Below are positions 23,592 through 32,517 of a DNA stretch of 64,000 bases, piece after piece (position 1 is the first letter of the stretch; every line of letters starts with the position of its first letter). This DNA is from JACPVU01 sp964373255. GTDB taxonomy: Archaea > Aenigmatarchaeota > Aenigmatarchaeia > GW2011-AR5. The stretch is taken from assembly GCA_964373255.1 (NCBI GenBank), contig CAYJTG010000002.1, forward strand, positions 62,001 through 126,000. The letters run 5' to 3'. The notes under the pieces were generated by a model. It searched no databases. It worked only from the letters and a program-made list of their open reading frames with translations, and was not told the DNA's origin. Both the position numbers and the translations under genes were made by a program.

Positions 23592-25424
23592 TCACACAAA
23601 TATCTTCAGGTCATTTTTTATCAGGGCGTGCATGACGTCCTTTCCGACGTCGCTGTTCTTTGCGACGCGGATTTGAGAGTTTTTGCCGATTGTTGCCGAG
23701 AACAGGTACTGCCCAGAAACGTAAAAGTTTGCGATCTTTACAGGTTTTTCATTGACGGTGAAAACGATGTAGGCGCCTGTCTCTTCTTTTTCAAAAGTAA
23801 TTTCCTTGCCCATTGTAGCTACCTTCGGGCTTACCTCTATGCTTATACCCAGCTTTTCCTCGAGTTCCTTTATGGTCTTGCCCTGCCTTCCGATCAGGCG
23901 TGGTATGACGTCGTTCTCCACCCTTACAACAACCTTGTTGTCCGATACCATGTCGACGGCAACATTCCTGTCAAAATGTCTGAGCTCTGATACAATTTGC
24001 CTCTTTGCAAGTTTAATTAATCCTGATTCTTTTGCCTTTGCTTCAACGGGTATTATCACATTTTCTTCTCCGTACGTGTATATTTCGTACTCGAGCTTGT
24101 TTGTCATAAAATCGCGCACCTCGACAACCGGCCTTGCCAGGTCTGCTTCGGTCATGCCCGTTGGCGTCCTCACGACTAGCTTCAAGAAATAGACCTTCTC
24201 TATGCGACCGGCTTTGATGAAGACTATTGTATCGATTATGTGGGGCACCATACCAAGCTCGATACGCCCCATGAACCTCTGCACGGCATCAATGGGGTCG
24301 CTTGCGTGCACAACACCGATCATGCCTATGCCTGAAAGGCGCATGTCAGAAAATATTATAAATTCCTCTGTTTTTCGCACTTCGTCAAACACGGTGTAGT
24401 CCGGCCGAACGAGCAAAAGGAGGTCAGCCGTATTTTCAAAGCTGCCCCGCAATTTTGAATACTGTGTTATTTCAGGCCTGACCTGAAGGTCGCGGGGCGA
24501 TTCCATTGTTTTTACGATCTTGCCGTTATTTTCATAGAACTCGGCGATTGAAGCGGCAAATGTCGATTTGCCAGAGCCTGGCGGGCCCGCTATAATAATT
24601 CCTTCTGCGCTTTTTGTCAGCCTTTCCCTTAATTTATCAGGAACGTTGTAATCGTCCAGCGCGAGCTTTGTAATAGGGCGAACGACAGTTATTTCAACAC
24701 CGTCTGAAAATGGTGGCCTCGCTATTGCTATTCTCATGTCGCCCATTTGTATAACAGATGCCATATGTCCGCCTAGCTCTATGAACGTATCCTCTTCATA
24801 GCGGGCTGCATCGGTGACTTCTTTTATAATTTCCTCAAGACCTTCAGCCGTAAGCAGCTCTTCGCGGATTTTAACAAGCTGGAAATTTCCGGGTACGCCG
24901 CGCTTCGCCATCGGCAGCGTTCCTTCTTTTAGATGAAGGCTCATCGTGTCTTTTGTCATGAATGACGCCAATTTTGTTTCGGTCTTCTTCTCGTATGATT
25001 TGAAGTATTTTGTCGGGACGCCTTCCGCCTCGCTTACCTGCGCCTGGACGTAGTCAGAAGTATAGAGTGTTGCTTTCTCTTCGCGAGCCACATCGAGAAT
25101 TAAGGCGTCGATACGGCCGTATTTTGCAAGCTGTATCTCTTCCATGGTCTGCCTTCTGCCCATCTTGGTAACCGTCACGCCCTTCCCGCCGAACTCGCGC
25201 AATTTCTTGATCTCTTCGATGCCCTTGAAGCCGACCTCACGCCCTTTGGATGCCTGTGCGCGAAGCTCCTCGACAACGAATTCTGGTATAATCACTTCTG
25301 TATCCTTAAACTCGCCTTTCTGCACGAGGTCAGACAATATTCCGGCTATCAGAACAGACGTATCCGCTACTATCCGGTTTGTCTTATTTTCATTTTTATT
25401 CTCATTTTTATTTTCTTTTGTCAT
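23592..25424 (-). CDS. PIN-domain / secretion-type ATPase / KH-domain protein (PINA-like)
   Basis: 610 residues in three parts. Residues 14-150: PIN domain (RIVADTSVLIAG, with later acidic ALILDVAREE and TLYTSDY). Residues 170-480: PilT/GspE-type ATPase with Walker A GPPGSGKST near residue 280. Residues 515-570: KH domain (VVRVENDVIPRLIGRQGKTI), then a short C-terminal domain. This architecture is conserved across archaea; a Sulfolobus member (PINA) is a Holliday-junction motor. It may process RNA or DNA junctions here. Length and motifs are normal for the family. The stretch before its stop (23470-23591) carries no gene I can support. Confidence 0.9.
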   Translation of the reverse strand: MTKENKNENKNENKTNRIVADTSVLIAGILSDLVQKGEFKDTEVIIPEFVVEELRAQASKGREVGFKGIEEIKKLREFGGKGVTVTKMGRRQTMEEIQLAKYGRIDALILDVAREEKATLYTSDYVQAQVSEAEGVPTKYFKSYEKKTETKLASFMTKDTMSLHLKEGTLPMAKRGVPGNFQLVKIREELLTAEGLEEIIKEVTDAARYEEDTFIELGGHMASVIQMGDMRIAIARPPFSDGVEITVVRPITKLALDDYNVPDKLRERLTKSAEGIIIAGPPGSGKSTFAASIAEFYENNGKIVKTMESPRDLQVRPEITQYSKLRGSFENTADLLLLVRPDYTVFDEVRKTEEFIIFSDMRLSGIGMIGVVHASDPIDAVQRFMGRIELGMVPHIIDTIVFIKAGRIEKVYFLKLVVRTPTGMTEADLARPVVEVRDFMTNKLEYEIYTYGEENVIIPVEAKAKESGLIKLAKRQIVSELRHFDRNVAVDMVSDNKVVVRVENDVIPRLIGRQGKTIKELEEKLGISIEVSPKVATMGKEITFEKEETGAYIVFTVNEKPVKIANFYVSGQYLFSATIGKNSQIRVAKNSDVGKDVMHALIKNDLKIFV

Positions 25425-25489
25425 AAATTTTCACCTATTTTAATAAGACAAAATGATGATACACGTTTTGTTTTACTTTAATTATTTTT

Positions 25490-25517
25490 GAATCTTCTGA
25501 AAGATTCGAAAAGAAAT
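25490..25517. repeat. Short hairpin repeat shared with 47.19 kb
   Basis: GAATCTT CTG AAAGATTC followed by GAAAAGAAAT; the same 28 bases occur at 47194-47221. The surrounding 25425-25780 holds no gene I can support, apart from an ATATTTAAACG promoter-like box near 25611. Confidence 0.6.
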
Positions 25518-25787
25518 CCTCAAGTTAGTCACAGGTTATATAAAGGATTTCATTTTTACTATAAATCTTCCTCAGAAAGAAGTAAGAGTCTTTTACTTGT
25601 TGATTGCAAAGATATTTAAACGTTTGTATTTTCGTCTCTTCTTTGTGGTTATGGATAAAAACATTTCGCCGATCGAAAGAATATAATGGATCGAAGAAAA
25701 TTCTTTATAAAGCAAAACCGATAGATATCTTTAGGGGTAGGTCGGCACCACTTTTTATCATGTTCAAAGGTCATAGTGGTGAATTTC

Positions 25788-25895
25788 ATGCACTGCACAG
25801 ACTGCGGATCTGACCATATAGCCTACGATCCAATGAGCGAGGACAGGTTCTGCAGGGAGTGTGGGCTTGTGGTCGAGGAGATAAGATTCAGGTGA
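25788..25895 (+). CDS. Orphan TFIIB-type zinc ribbon, 35 residues
   Basis: Reads MHCTDCGSDHIAYDP, then DRFCRECGLVVEE and stops at RFR. C-x2-C...C-x2-C with the CRECGLVVEE tail is the N-terminal zinc ribbon of archaeal transcription factor B, which contacts RNA polymerase. The B-finger and both cyclin folds are absent. Either a truncated gene remnant or a true micro-protein. A TATA-like CTTTTTATC about 28 nt before the ATG, and in-frame GTG codons at 25776 and 25779, would allow leaderless expression, which argues for a live gene. Confidence 0.65.
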   Translation: MHCTDCGSDHIAYDPMSEDRFCRECGLVVEEIRFR

Positions 25896-25991
25896 AGATA
25901 AATCTCTGACGAGCATTACAAACGGCTTTTTCTTACGTCTGGGGCTATGCAAAATATAAATAAACTGAACGCCATTGGTGGTTTTTTTCTC

Positions 25992-27266
25992 TTACTTTAT
26001 CAATTTCTTCACTTCTTCAAGATCATTAAGATTGACCTCGGTTTCCTGGCCGGTCTTCATGTTCCTTAGTTTTGCCTTTCCGGATTTGAGCTCTTTCTCG
26101 CCGAGAACAATCACATACGGAACGCCTTTAGAGTTAGCGTAATCCAATTCCTTGCTCAATGATCGTTTCATGAGATCGAATTCAGTCGGCACGCCGAGAG
26201 AAATGAGACTTCTTGCCAGCATTATTGCCTCTTTTACAGCCGTGTCGACAACAGGCGCTATGTAGATCTTCGTGTTTGTCTTTTCTGTTTTGATCAGTTT
26301 CTTTCCATCCAATGCAAGGATAAGTCTGTCGATGCCAAAAGATATGCCCGTGGCAAGAGTAGGCTTGCCGCCGAAACTTTCTATAAGATTGTCGTAACGG
26401 CCGCCGCCCCCAACGCTGACATCCAGGCCGGCATTTATCTCAAAAACCGGCCCTGTATAATATTCCAGACCGCGCACCAGGCTGATGTCAAACTTGACAA
26501 AGTCTGAAAAGCCAAAATTATCTATGTAATCGAGTATCGTTTCCAGCTCCTGAACGCCCTGTTTTCCGAGCTCTTCCTTCTCGACAATTTTTTTAACATC
26601 CGGCAATTTCCTTATTTTTACGAAATCCATTATCTTCTTTATCTTCTCGTTCGCTACGCCTTTTTCTTTCAGCTCTTTTCCGACGTTGTTTTCGCCTATC
26701 TTTTCCAGCTTATCAATGCTGCGCATGACATCAATAACTTCTTTTTTCAGACCTATAGAAATAAGAAACGCTTCGACAATTTTTCTGTTGTTGATTCGTA
26801 TAAAGAAATCAGTAAACCCCAGCGATCGCATCGAATCGCAAGCGACTGCTACGCACAATGCATCGGCTTCGCCTGCAGGAGCGCCCACAACGTCTACGTC
26901 GGCCTGCCAGAACTCTCTGTAACGACCGGATCCGGGCCGGTCGTATCGCCACACAGGGCCATACTGGTATCTGCGGAATGGCTTCGGTAATTGTGGATTG
27001 TTGACAATCACCCTTGCCAGCGGAACAGTAAAATCGAACCGTAGACCAAGCTCGCGATCAGATTTGTCCTTGAAATAATATATTTCATTCTTGATCTCGT
27101 CTCCGCCCTTTGCCGCCAAGAGCTTCCAGTCCTCAAAGGCGGGCGTCTGCAATGGGTCGAAGCACCATTTCTCGAAAATAGAAATAATCCTGTTCAAGAC
27201 GTACTGCCGTTTGATCATGTCCTCTGGCAGAAAATCGCGCGTTCCACGGGGTGGTTGGTATTCCAT
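25992..27266 (-). CDS. hisS: Histidyl-tRNA synthetase
   Basis: About 424 residues from MEYQPPRGTRDFLPEDM (an ATG three codons upstream is also possible). Class II motifs: motif 2 FRRYQYGPVWRYDRPGSGRYREF near residue 100, the histidine-specific LVRGLEYYTG near residue 260, and GGGGRYDNLIESFGG; motif 3 is GISFGIDRL. The C-terminal anticodon-binding domain is present. It charges tRNA-His, whose intron-bearing gene lies 1 kb away. Normal length and apparently complete. Confidence 0.95.
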   Translation of the reverse strand: MEYQPPRGTRDFLPEDMIKRQYVLNRIISIFEKWCFDPLQTPAFEDWKLLAAKGGDEIKNEIYYFKDKSDRELGLRFDFTVPLARVIVNNPQLPKPFRRYQYGPVWRYDRPGSGRYREFWQADVDVVGAPAGEADALCVAVACDSMRSLGFTDFFIRINNRKIVEAFLISIGLKKEVIDVMRSIDKLEKIGENNVGKELKEKGVANEKIKKIMDFVKIRKLPDVKKIVEKEELGKQGVQELETILDYIDNFGFSDFVKFDISLVRGLEYYTGPVFEINAGLDVSVGGGGRYDNLIESFGGKPTLATGISFGIDRLILALDGKKLIKTEKTNTKIYIAPVVDTAVKEAIMLARSLISLGVPTEFDLMKRSLSKELDYANSKGVPYVIVLGEKELKSGKAKLRNMKTGQETEVNLNDLEEVKKLIK

Positions 27267-27336
27267 ATTTATCAACTTCTTTTACTTATTTTCTATCCTT
27301 AAAATCATTAAAATGTGGGACGTACTTCAGCATATT

Positions 27337-27429
27337 GTAAACCCAGTAAATAATCAGGTATTATAACTGGGTTTACATATAGCGAACAACAAAAGTAATA
27401 TGTCCAAAATCTTTTGTTGATTCGCTATA
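27337..27429. repeat. Paired-hairpin repeat (GTAAACCCA plus TATAGCG hairpins), copy a
   Basis: Hairpin 1: GTAAACCCAGT (27337-27347) with ACTGGGTTTAC (27366-27376). Hairpin 2: TATAGCGAACAACAAAAG (27378-27395) with CTTTTGTTGATTCGCTATA ending 27429. The whole unit reappears in reverse orientation at 51135-51278 with compensating stem changes. It ends 27 bp before the next start codon. Confidence 0.8.
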
Positions 27430-27455
27430 AAAGGTTTTTGCCTTAATTAATTAAA

Positions 27456-27614
27456 ATGGCAGGCGGCAGTTATCTTAGATTTTTCATCGGGCTGATTCTC
27501 TCGCTATCCGTACTAATATCCTTTTTCTCAGGTGACAGAACTACACCCGTTTCTGCGATACTGTCAATTCTTTTCCTCATTCTCGCTGTGCTCTGGGCTA
27601 TTTTCAGGTTTTAA
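27456..27614 (+). CDS. Small protein with two membrane helices
   Basis: 52 residues: MAGGSYLRFFIGLILSLSVLISF, a short loop SGDRTTPVS, then AILSILFLILAVLWAIFRF. Too short for most annotation cut-offs but has a good start, a stop, and coding-like composition. An A/T run (TTAATTAATTAAA) precedes the ATG. No family recognised; the next gene starts 12 nt later and may be co-transcribed. Confidence 0.6.
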   Translation: MAGGSYLRFFIGLILSLSVLISFFSGDRTTPVSAILSILFLILAVLWAIFRF

Positions 27615-27626
27615 TAGATTTCTGTT

Positions 27627-28040
27627 ATGGTAAAAATCATGATGAACGAATCAGATTTTTATACGTTAGATTCCGACACTGAAACTGATACCATACTAGA
27701 AGAAATACCAAAAGGTGCGGAAGTGAGCACTAGCCAAGAAGGCACAAGAATAGACGCCTACCGAAGCCATGGGAATAGCCTATATAGCGTTGCTTTTTAC
27801 GAGCTTGAGAGGGAAGAGCATATGAGAAATAAACTCGGAATAGCTCCAGAACTAACCATAGCGATTCCGGGAATACCTTTCAATGAAACAGAGAATAAAT
27901 TCAGGTCAAAGGCACAGTACAAAATAGGATTGCGGAGCAGAAAAGATGAAGTGGAATATATTGTAGACATATTTGAGTTTTATCAGAAAAGGCTTGTTGG
28001 TGACATCATCGAGGAAATAAAAAAGGAATTTATGTCGTGA
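27627..28040 (+). CDS. Protein of unknown function
   Basis: 137 residues (a start at residue 5 or 6 is also possible, MMNESDFYTL). Acidic N-terminal 40 residues, then a mixed alpha/beta region ending in a helix (YIVDIFEFYQKRLVGDIIEEIKKEF). No signal peptide or membrane segment. Followed 4 nt later by the parvulin gene, so they likely share a transcript. Not recognised. Confidence 0.6.
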   Translation: MVKIMMNESDFYTLDSDTETDTILEEIPKGAEVSTSQEGTRIDAYRSHGNSLYSVAFYELEREEHMRNKLGIAPELTIAIPGIPFNETENKFRSKAQYKIGLRSRKDEVEYIVDIFEFYQKRLVGDIIEEIKKEFMS

Positions 28041-28044
28041 TTTT

Positions 28045-28320
28045 ATGCCGTCAAAAATACGCTGCTCTCATATTCTTGTAAAGACAGAGCAAGAGGCATT
28101 GGAAATTCTGGAAGACCTGCACAATGGAGTTAGCTTTGCCGCTTTAGCAGAGATGAAGTCGCAATGCCCGTCGCGTAAGAAAGGCGGGGACCTTGGTGTT
28201 TTTGGCCATGGGCAAATGGTCAAGCCGTTCGAGAAGGCTGCGTTTGCACTGGAGGTTGGCAAGATTTCCGGCCATGTCAAGACCGAGTTCGGCTGGCATA
28301 TTATTAAGAGGACTGGATAA
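28045..28320 (+). CDS. Parvulin-type peptidyl-prolyl isomerase
   Basis: 91 residues, a single parvulin (PpiC) domain. Family residues visible: RCSHILVKTEQEA at the start, CPSRKKGGDLGVFGHGQMVKPFEKAAF in the middle and VKTEFGWHIIKR at the end. It speeds cis/trans isomerisation at proline bonds; without a signal peptide it should act in the cytoplasm. Single-domain parvulins are known in a minority of archaea and are often taken as bacterial acquisitions. Confidence 0.92.
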   Translation: MPSKIRCSHILVKTEQEALEILEDLHNGVSFAALAEMKSQCPSRKKGGDLGVFGHGQMVKPFEKAAFALEVGKISGHVKTEFGWHIIKRTG

Positions 28321-28327
28321 ATAAAAG

Positions 28328-28460
28328 GGCTGGTATCGGGATTTGAACCCGACCGAAAGGATCCACAGTCCTGTACATCAGAATCTATTAACAGAATCTG
28401 TTTATGCTACCACTATAGCTATCTGTCTATGTGGCAAATAGCAGCTACATCATACCAGCC
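28328..28460 (-). tRNA. tRNA-His(GUG) with D-loop and 26/27-region introns
   Basis: Acceptor GCTGGTA / TACCAGC with the histidine-specific extra G at -1 facing C73. Anticodon loop CTGTGGA (28368-28362), anticodon GTG. The D-loop is split after ATGTAG by about 32 nt (about 28413-28444). A second insert of about 29 nt (about 28373-28401) lies where the D-stem meets the anticodon stem; removing it gives a perfect AAGGA / TCCTT stem. T-arm CGGG TTCAAAT CCCG is intact. Confidence 0.92.
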
Positions 28461-28615
28461 ATGAAATAAAACAAAATAAGCTTCGCTTTCTATTTATCTC
28501 TTTTGTGGGAAGGCTTAAAAGTAAGCAAAACAAAAAGAATGCTTAATGATTTCGATGAAAAAGAAATCAAGCGCTACGCTAATTTCTATCAGCATCGATA
28601 ATTTATCGTGATACC

Positions 28616-31450
28616 ATGAACAATGAAAAAGAGCAGGAAATAATAAACTTCTGGGAAAAAAAGCATATCTATCAGAAGTTAAAGCACGCCTCCGCTAAAA
28701 ACAAGAAGTTTTACTTTCTGGACGGCCCGCCTTATGCGACGGGCTCGATTCACATAGGCACCGCATGGAACAAGATCCTGAAAGACGCTTACATCAGGTT
28801 CTGGCGAATGATAGGTTTTAATGTATGGGACCAGCCTGGATACGACACACACGGATTGCCAATCGAGAATAAGGTCGAGAAGCAGCTTCAGATCAAATCA
28901 AAGGCCGATATAGAAAGGCTTGGAATAGAGAAATTCATAGTTGAGTGCAGGAACTTCGCAACAAAATTTATTTCTACGATGAACAGTCAGTTCGCTAACT
29001 TAGGGGTGTGGATGGACTGGAACAGTCCTTACATCACACTGTCCAATGAATATATAGAAGGCGCGTGGCACACGTTCAAGACCGCATACGACAAGGGGTT
29101 TCTTTACCGAGGTTTGTATCCGGTGCATATATGCCCGCACTGCGAGACAGCCGTGGCTTATAATGAAATAGTATATGAAAATGTTACAGACCCATCGGTA
29201 TACGTAAAGTTCAGGGTGAGGTCCGACGAATCTATTCCAACCTACCTTGTTATTTGGACGACGACGCCGTGGACACTGCCTGCAAATACAGGCGTCATGG
29301 CGAAGCCCGGTGCTGATTATGTAAAGGTAAAAGTAAACGATCAGATGCTCATTATCGCAAAAGATCTCCTAGAAGGCACAATGCAAAAAATAGGTGCACC
29401 GGACTACCAGATAATTTCTGTCGTTAAGGGAAAGGATATTGGAGGCCTCGAATATGAGCACCCGATGAGGGATATATTTGAATTTCAGAGAAGCCTCAAG
29501 AATGCACATAGAATTGTTCTGTCCGACCAGTTCGTTACATTGGACACAGGCACGGGACTTGTTCATACAGCCCCTGGTCATGGCCAGGAGGACTATAAAG
29601 TAGGCGTAGAAAATGCCCTGCCTGTAATTTCACCGGTCAATCTTAATGGAACGTTCAACAGCGAGTGTGGCGATTTGTCAGGTATATTTGTAAAAGCAGC
29701 GGACCGCCTAATTATCGACAAATTAAAGGAGCGCGGTCTGTTACTGCATGAGGAAAAAATAACCCACGAATACCCACAGTGCTGGCGGTGCAGCTCGCCA
29801 CTGCTTCTAATATCGGTGCAGCAGTGGTTTTTCCGCGTTACAAAGATCAGGAACAAGCTCATCGGAGAGAACAAAAAGGTCAACTGGTTTCCGAAATGGG
29901 CCGGCCAGAGATTCGAGAACTGGCTGGAAAACTTAGGCGACTGGCCTGTAAGTCGCCAGCGCTACTGGGGTATACCGCTGCCCATATGGGTGTGCGGGGA
30001 CTGCCACTATATCCGCGTAATAGGCTCTGCGAAAGAATTGAAAAAAGTAAAAGACCTGCACAGGCCTTACATAGACAACGTAACGCTAAAATGCAAGTGT
30101 GGGGAAAGGATGAAAAGGATACCTGACGTTTTGGACGTCTGGTTTGACGCCGGCCTTGCTTCGTGGGCATCGCTTGGGTACCCAAAGAACAAGACACTAT
30201 TCAAAAAATTGTGGCCTGCTGATTTAAACATAGAAGGCCCTGACCAGATACGCGGGTGGTGGAACGCTGAGCTTATAACGAGCGTGATAACCTTTGATAA
30301 AGCGCCTTTCAAAAACATCCTGTTTCACGGCTTCGTTCTGGATGCACACGGCACAAAAATGGCAAAAAGTGTGGGAAATATAGTAGCACCCGAAGAGATT
30401 ATAGAAAAATACGGCCGTGATGTTTTGCGGTCTTACTTCTTATCGTCGGCGCCCTGGGACGACTTCTATTTCAAATGGTCTGACGTCGAAACGCTGGCGA
30501 AATCTTTTGTTATAATAGAAAATACGTTCAATTTTGTGAAATCGTATTGCCAGAAGCCAAAAAAGGCAAAACTAAACGTGGAGGACAGGTGGATACTGTC
30601 AAAACTAAATTCCCTGATCGTAAGCGTCACGAGCGACATGTCGTCTTATAATATCCACAAGGCCGCAACGGAGATACAAGAATTTATTGTAAATGACTTC
30701 TCGAGGTGGTACATAAAAATTATCAGGAACCGCGTCTGGCCGACATACAAAAAAAGAGACCGTCACGCCGCGTTTTATACACTACACGAAACAACAAAGT
30801 CCCTGTCACTGCTGATGGCACCGCTGACGCCATTTCTGTCAGAACACATCCATCAAAACATCCTGAGGCATTTCGGCGAAAAATCAGAAAGCGTACATAT
30901 GTGCAAATGGCCGAGACCTGACAAAAAAATGATCGACAAAAGTACCGAGTCTATGATGGAAACTGTCAAAGAAATCATAGAAACTGTGAATTCTACAAGA
31001 AAGGAAAACAACCTAAACCAGAGATGGCCGGTAGATAAAATAATCGTAGAGAGCAAGGACGCGATCGTGAAAAAGGCTGCAAAGGAATTCGCTCGTGTAT
31101 TGACAGACATGGTCAATGCAAAAAAAATCGAATTTGGCCACGGTGAGAAGGATTTTGCCGAAAAACAATTTTCAAGGGGAAAAATATACGTAAGCAAAAA
31201 TGTACTGAAGGACGAGGCGTTACTGAGAGAGCTTCTGCGTGAAATACAAAACGAGAGGAAAAAAAGAAAACTGGTTGTCAAAGATAAAATACTGCTGCAT
31301 CTAGACAACGAAGCGATGAAAAAATTCGTGCGTGAAATAAAGGAAAAGGTCGGCGCAAAGAAAATTCAGTTTGGAAGCGTTGAGGGTGAATTCAGCAGGG
31401 TCAAGCTTGACGACAGCACAGTTAAGTTTAAATTCATGCTGGTGAAATGA
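28616..31450 (+). CDS. ileS: Isoleucyl-tRNA synthetase
   Basis: 944 residues, class I. HIGH motif as GSIHIGTAWNK near residue 43, KMSKS motif as KMAKSVGN near residue 580, a CP1 editing insert with TTTPWTLPANTG near residue 222, cysteine pairs CPHC (about 172) and CWRC (about 388), and the C-terminal anticodon-binding domain. It charges isoleucine tRNAs, including the unusual tRNA-Ile(UAU) found 16 kb away. Length is slightly short of the 1,000-residue archaeal norm but all core parts are present. The DHH gene follows after 1 nt. Confidence 0.96.
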   Translation: MNNEKEQEIINFWEKKHIYQKLKHASAKNKKFYFLDGPPYATGSIHIGTAWNKILKDAYIRFWRMIGFNVWDQPGYDTHGLPIENKVEKQLQIKSKADIERLGIEKFIVECRNFATKFISTMNSQFANLGVWMDWNSPYITLSNEYIEGAWHTFKTAYDKGFLYRGLYPVHICPHCETAVAYNEIVYENVTDPSVYVKFRVRSDESIPTYLVIWTTTPWTLPANTGVMAKPGADYVKVKVNDQMLIIAKDLLEGTMQKIGAPDYQIISVVKGKDIGGLEYEHPMRDIFEFQRSLKNAHRIVLSDQFVTLDTGTGLVHTAPGHGQEDYKVGVENALPVISPVNLNGTFNSECGDLSGIFVKAADRLIIDKLKERGLLLHEEKITHEYPQCWRCSSPLLLISVQQWFFRVTKIRNKLIGENKKVNWFPKWAGQRFENWLENLGDWPVSRQRYWGIPLPIWVCGDCHYIRVIGSAKELKKVKDLHRPYIDNVTLKCKCGERMKRIPDVLDVWFDAGLASWASLGYPKNKTLFKKLWPADLNIEGPDQIRGWWNAELITSVITFDKAPFKNILFHGFVLDAHGTKMAKSVGNIVAPEEIIEKYGRDVLRSYFLSSAPWDDFYFKWSDVETLAKSFVIIENTFNFVKSYCQKPKKAKLNVEDRWILSKLNSLIVSVTSDMSSYNIHKAATEIQEFIVNDFSRWYIKIIRNRVWPTYKKRDRHAAFYTLHETTKSLSLLMAPLTPFLSEHIHQNILRHFGEKSESVHMCKWPRPDKKMIDKSTESMMETVKEIIETVNSTRKENNLNQRWPVDKIIVESKDAIVKKAAKEFARVLTDMVNAKKIEFGHGEKDFAEKQFSRGKIYVSKNVLKDEALLRELLREIQNERKKRKLVVKDKILLHLDNEAMKKFVREIKEKVGAKKIQFGSVEGEFSRVKLDDSTVKFKFMLVK

Positions 31451-31451
31451 T

Positions 31452-32507
31452 ATGAAATATTTTAACGAAGCTGTACAATTTCTGAAGGACATCAACGTGA
31501 AGGACGAGATAATCATAGTTTTTAACAACGACGGGGACGGAATTTCATCATGCGCCATACTGATGAAATACCTAGAAACGACGGGAAAAAAGAAACCTTA
31601 CATCATATCACAGCCCATGCCCATGGACAAGAACCTTGTAAACAGGATAAAAACAGCATTGCCGAACAAAATAATATTTCTCGACCTTGTGGTTGACCAG
31701 CAGGAGGATATTTTGAAAAGGGTGCGGGGGTTTTCTGACATACTTATCGTAGACCACCACCAGATCATAAAAAATCTCAACGGCAATAACGTTGTCATGT
31801 TCAATCCGAGGTTTACACGCCCGACGATATACCAATCAACAACGTACCTCGTATACAAAGTCTGCTCCGAGCTCGTTGACCTCTCGGATTATTTATGGCT
31901 GGCTGGCATAGGCATCGTTTCTGACTACAATCTGGAAGACTCGACAGATACGGTGGAAAAAATAGCAAAAAAATATAAAATAGAAGTTCTGTATGAATCG
32001 TTTATGGGCAGAATCGCAGACATGATAAGCGCGACGCGCGCGACAAAAATGATGAGCTGTGAGGAAATGGTACCATTTTTCATGCGTGTAGTTGATCCGA
32101 CAAAGATAGAAGACGAAAAAGACGGGGATAAGCTTGTAAAATCATACCATATTGTGGAAGACGAGCTCAGTTCTCTTCTGCTAGACGCCCAGGAAAACTG
32201 CACAAAGGATGGCAACATAATACTGTACAATGCAAAATCAAAGTACAACCTCGATTCTTCTTTGTCGACAAAATTGAGCGAGAAGCACATGGATAAATTA
32301 GTCATCGTCTACAGCAAGAAGGGATCGCGGTACAAGATTTCAGCAAGAAACCAAAAGAAAAAAATCAACGCCGGCAAGGTCATGAAGCTTGCATCAAAAG
32401 GCCTGAAGGCTTCTGGCGGTGGGCACGAGGCTGCGGCCGGGGCGACCGTTGACGAAAAAGACTGGGAGAAATTTTTAAAAAACGTGGAAGAACTTGTGAA
32501 TAGGTAG
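31452..32507 (+). CDS. DHH-family phosphoesterase (archaeal RecJ/GAN-like)
   Basis: 351 residues. DHH domain motifs: FNNDGDGISSC near residue 24, FLDLVVDQ near 75, IVDHHQ near 98, and a later GIVSDYN. The C-terminal DHHA1-type domain ends with the ASGGGHEAAAGATV motif that binds substrate. Members act as single-strand exonucleases or nanoRNases; archaeal ones bind the GINS replication complex. This copy is about 100 residues shorter than typical GAN. It is probably translated with ileS. Confidence 0.85.
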   Translation: MKYFNEAVQFLKDINVKDEIIIVFNNDGDGISSCAILMKYLETTGKKKPYIISQPMPMDKNLVNRIKTALPNKIIFLDLVVDQQEDILKRVRGFSDILIVDHHQIIKNLNGNNVVMFNPRFTRPTIYQSTTYLVYKVCSELVDLSDYLWLAGIGIVSDYNLEDSTDTVEKIAKKYKIEVLYESFMGRIADMISATRATKMMSCEEMVPFFMRVVDPTKIEDEKDGDKLVKSYHIVEDELSSLLLDAQENCTKDGNIILYNAKSKYNLDSSLSTKLSEKHMDKLVIVYSKKGSRYKISARNQKKKINAGKVMKLASKGLKASGGGHEAAAGATVDEKDWEKFLKNVEELVNR

Positions 32508-32517
32508 CTGATGCATC

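Noticed and set aside
25604..25813. A 69-codon open frame overlapping the zinc-ribbon micro-gene
   Set aside because: Composition is not protein-like, and its frame conflicts with the recognised TFB ribbon.
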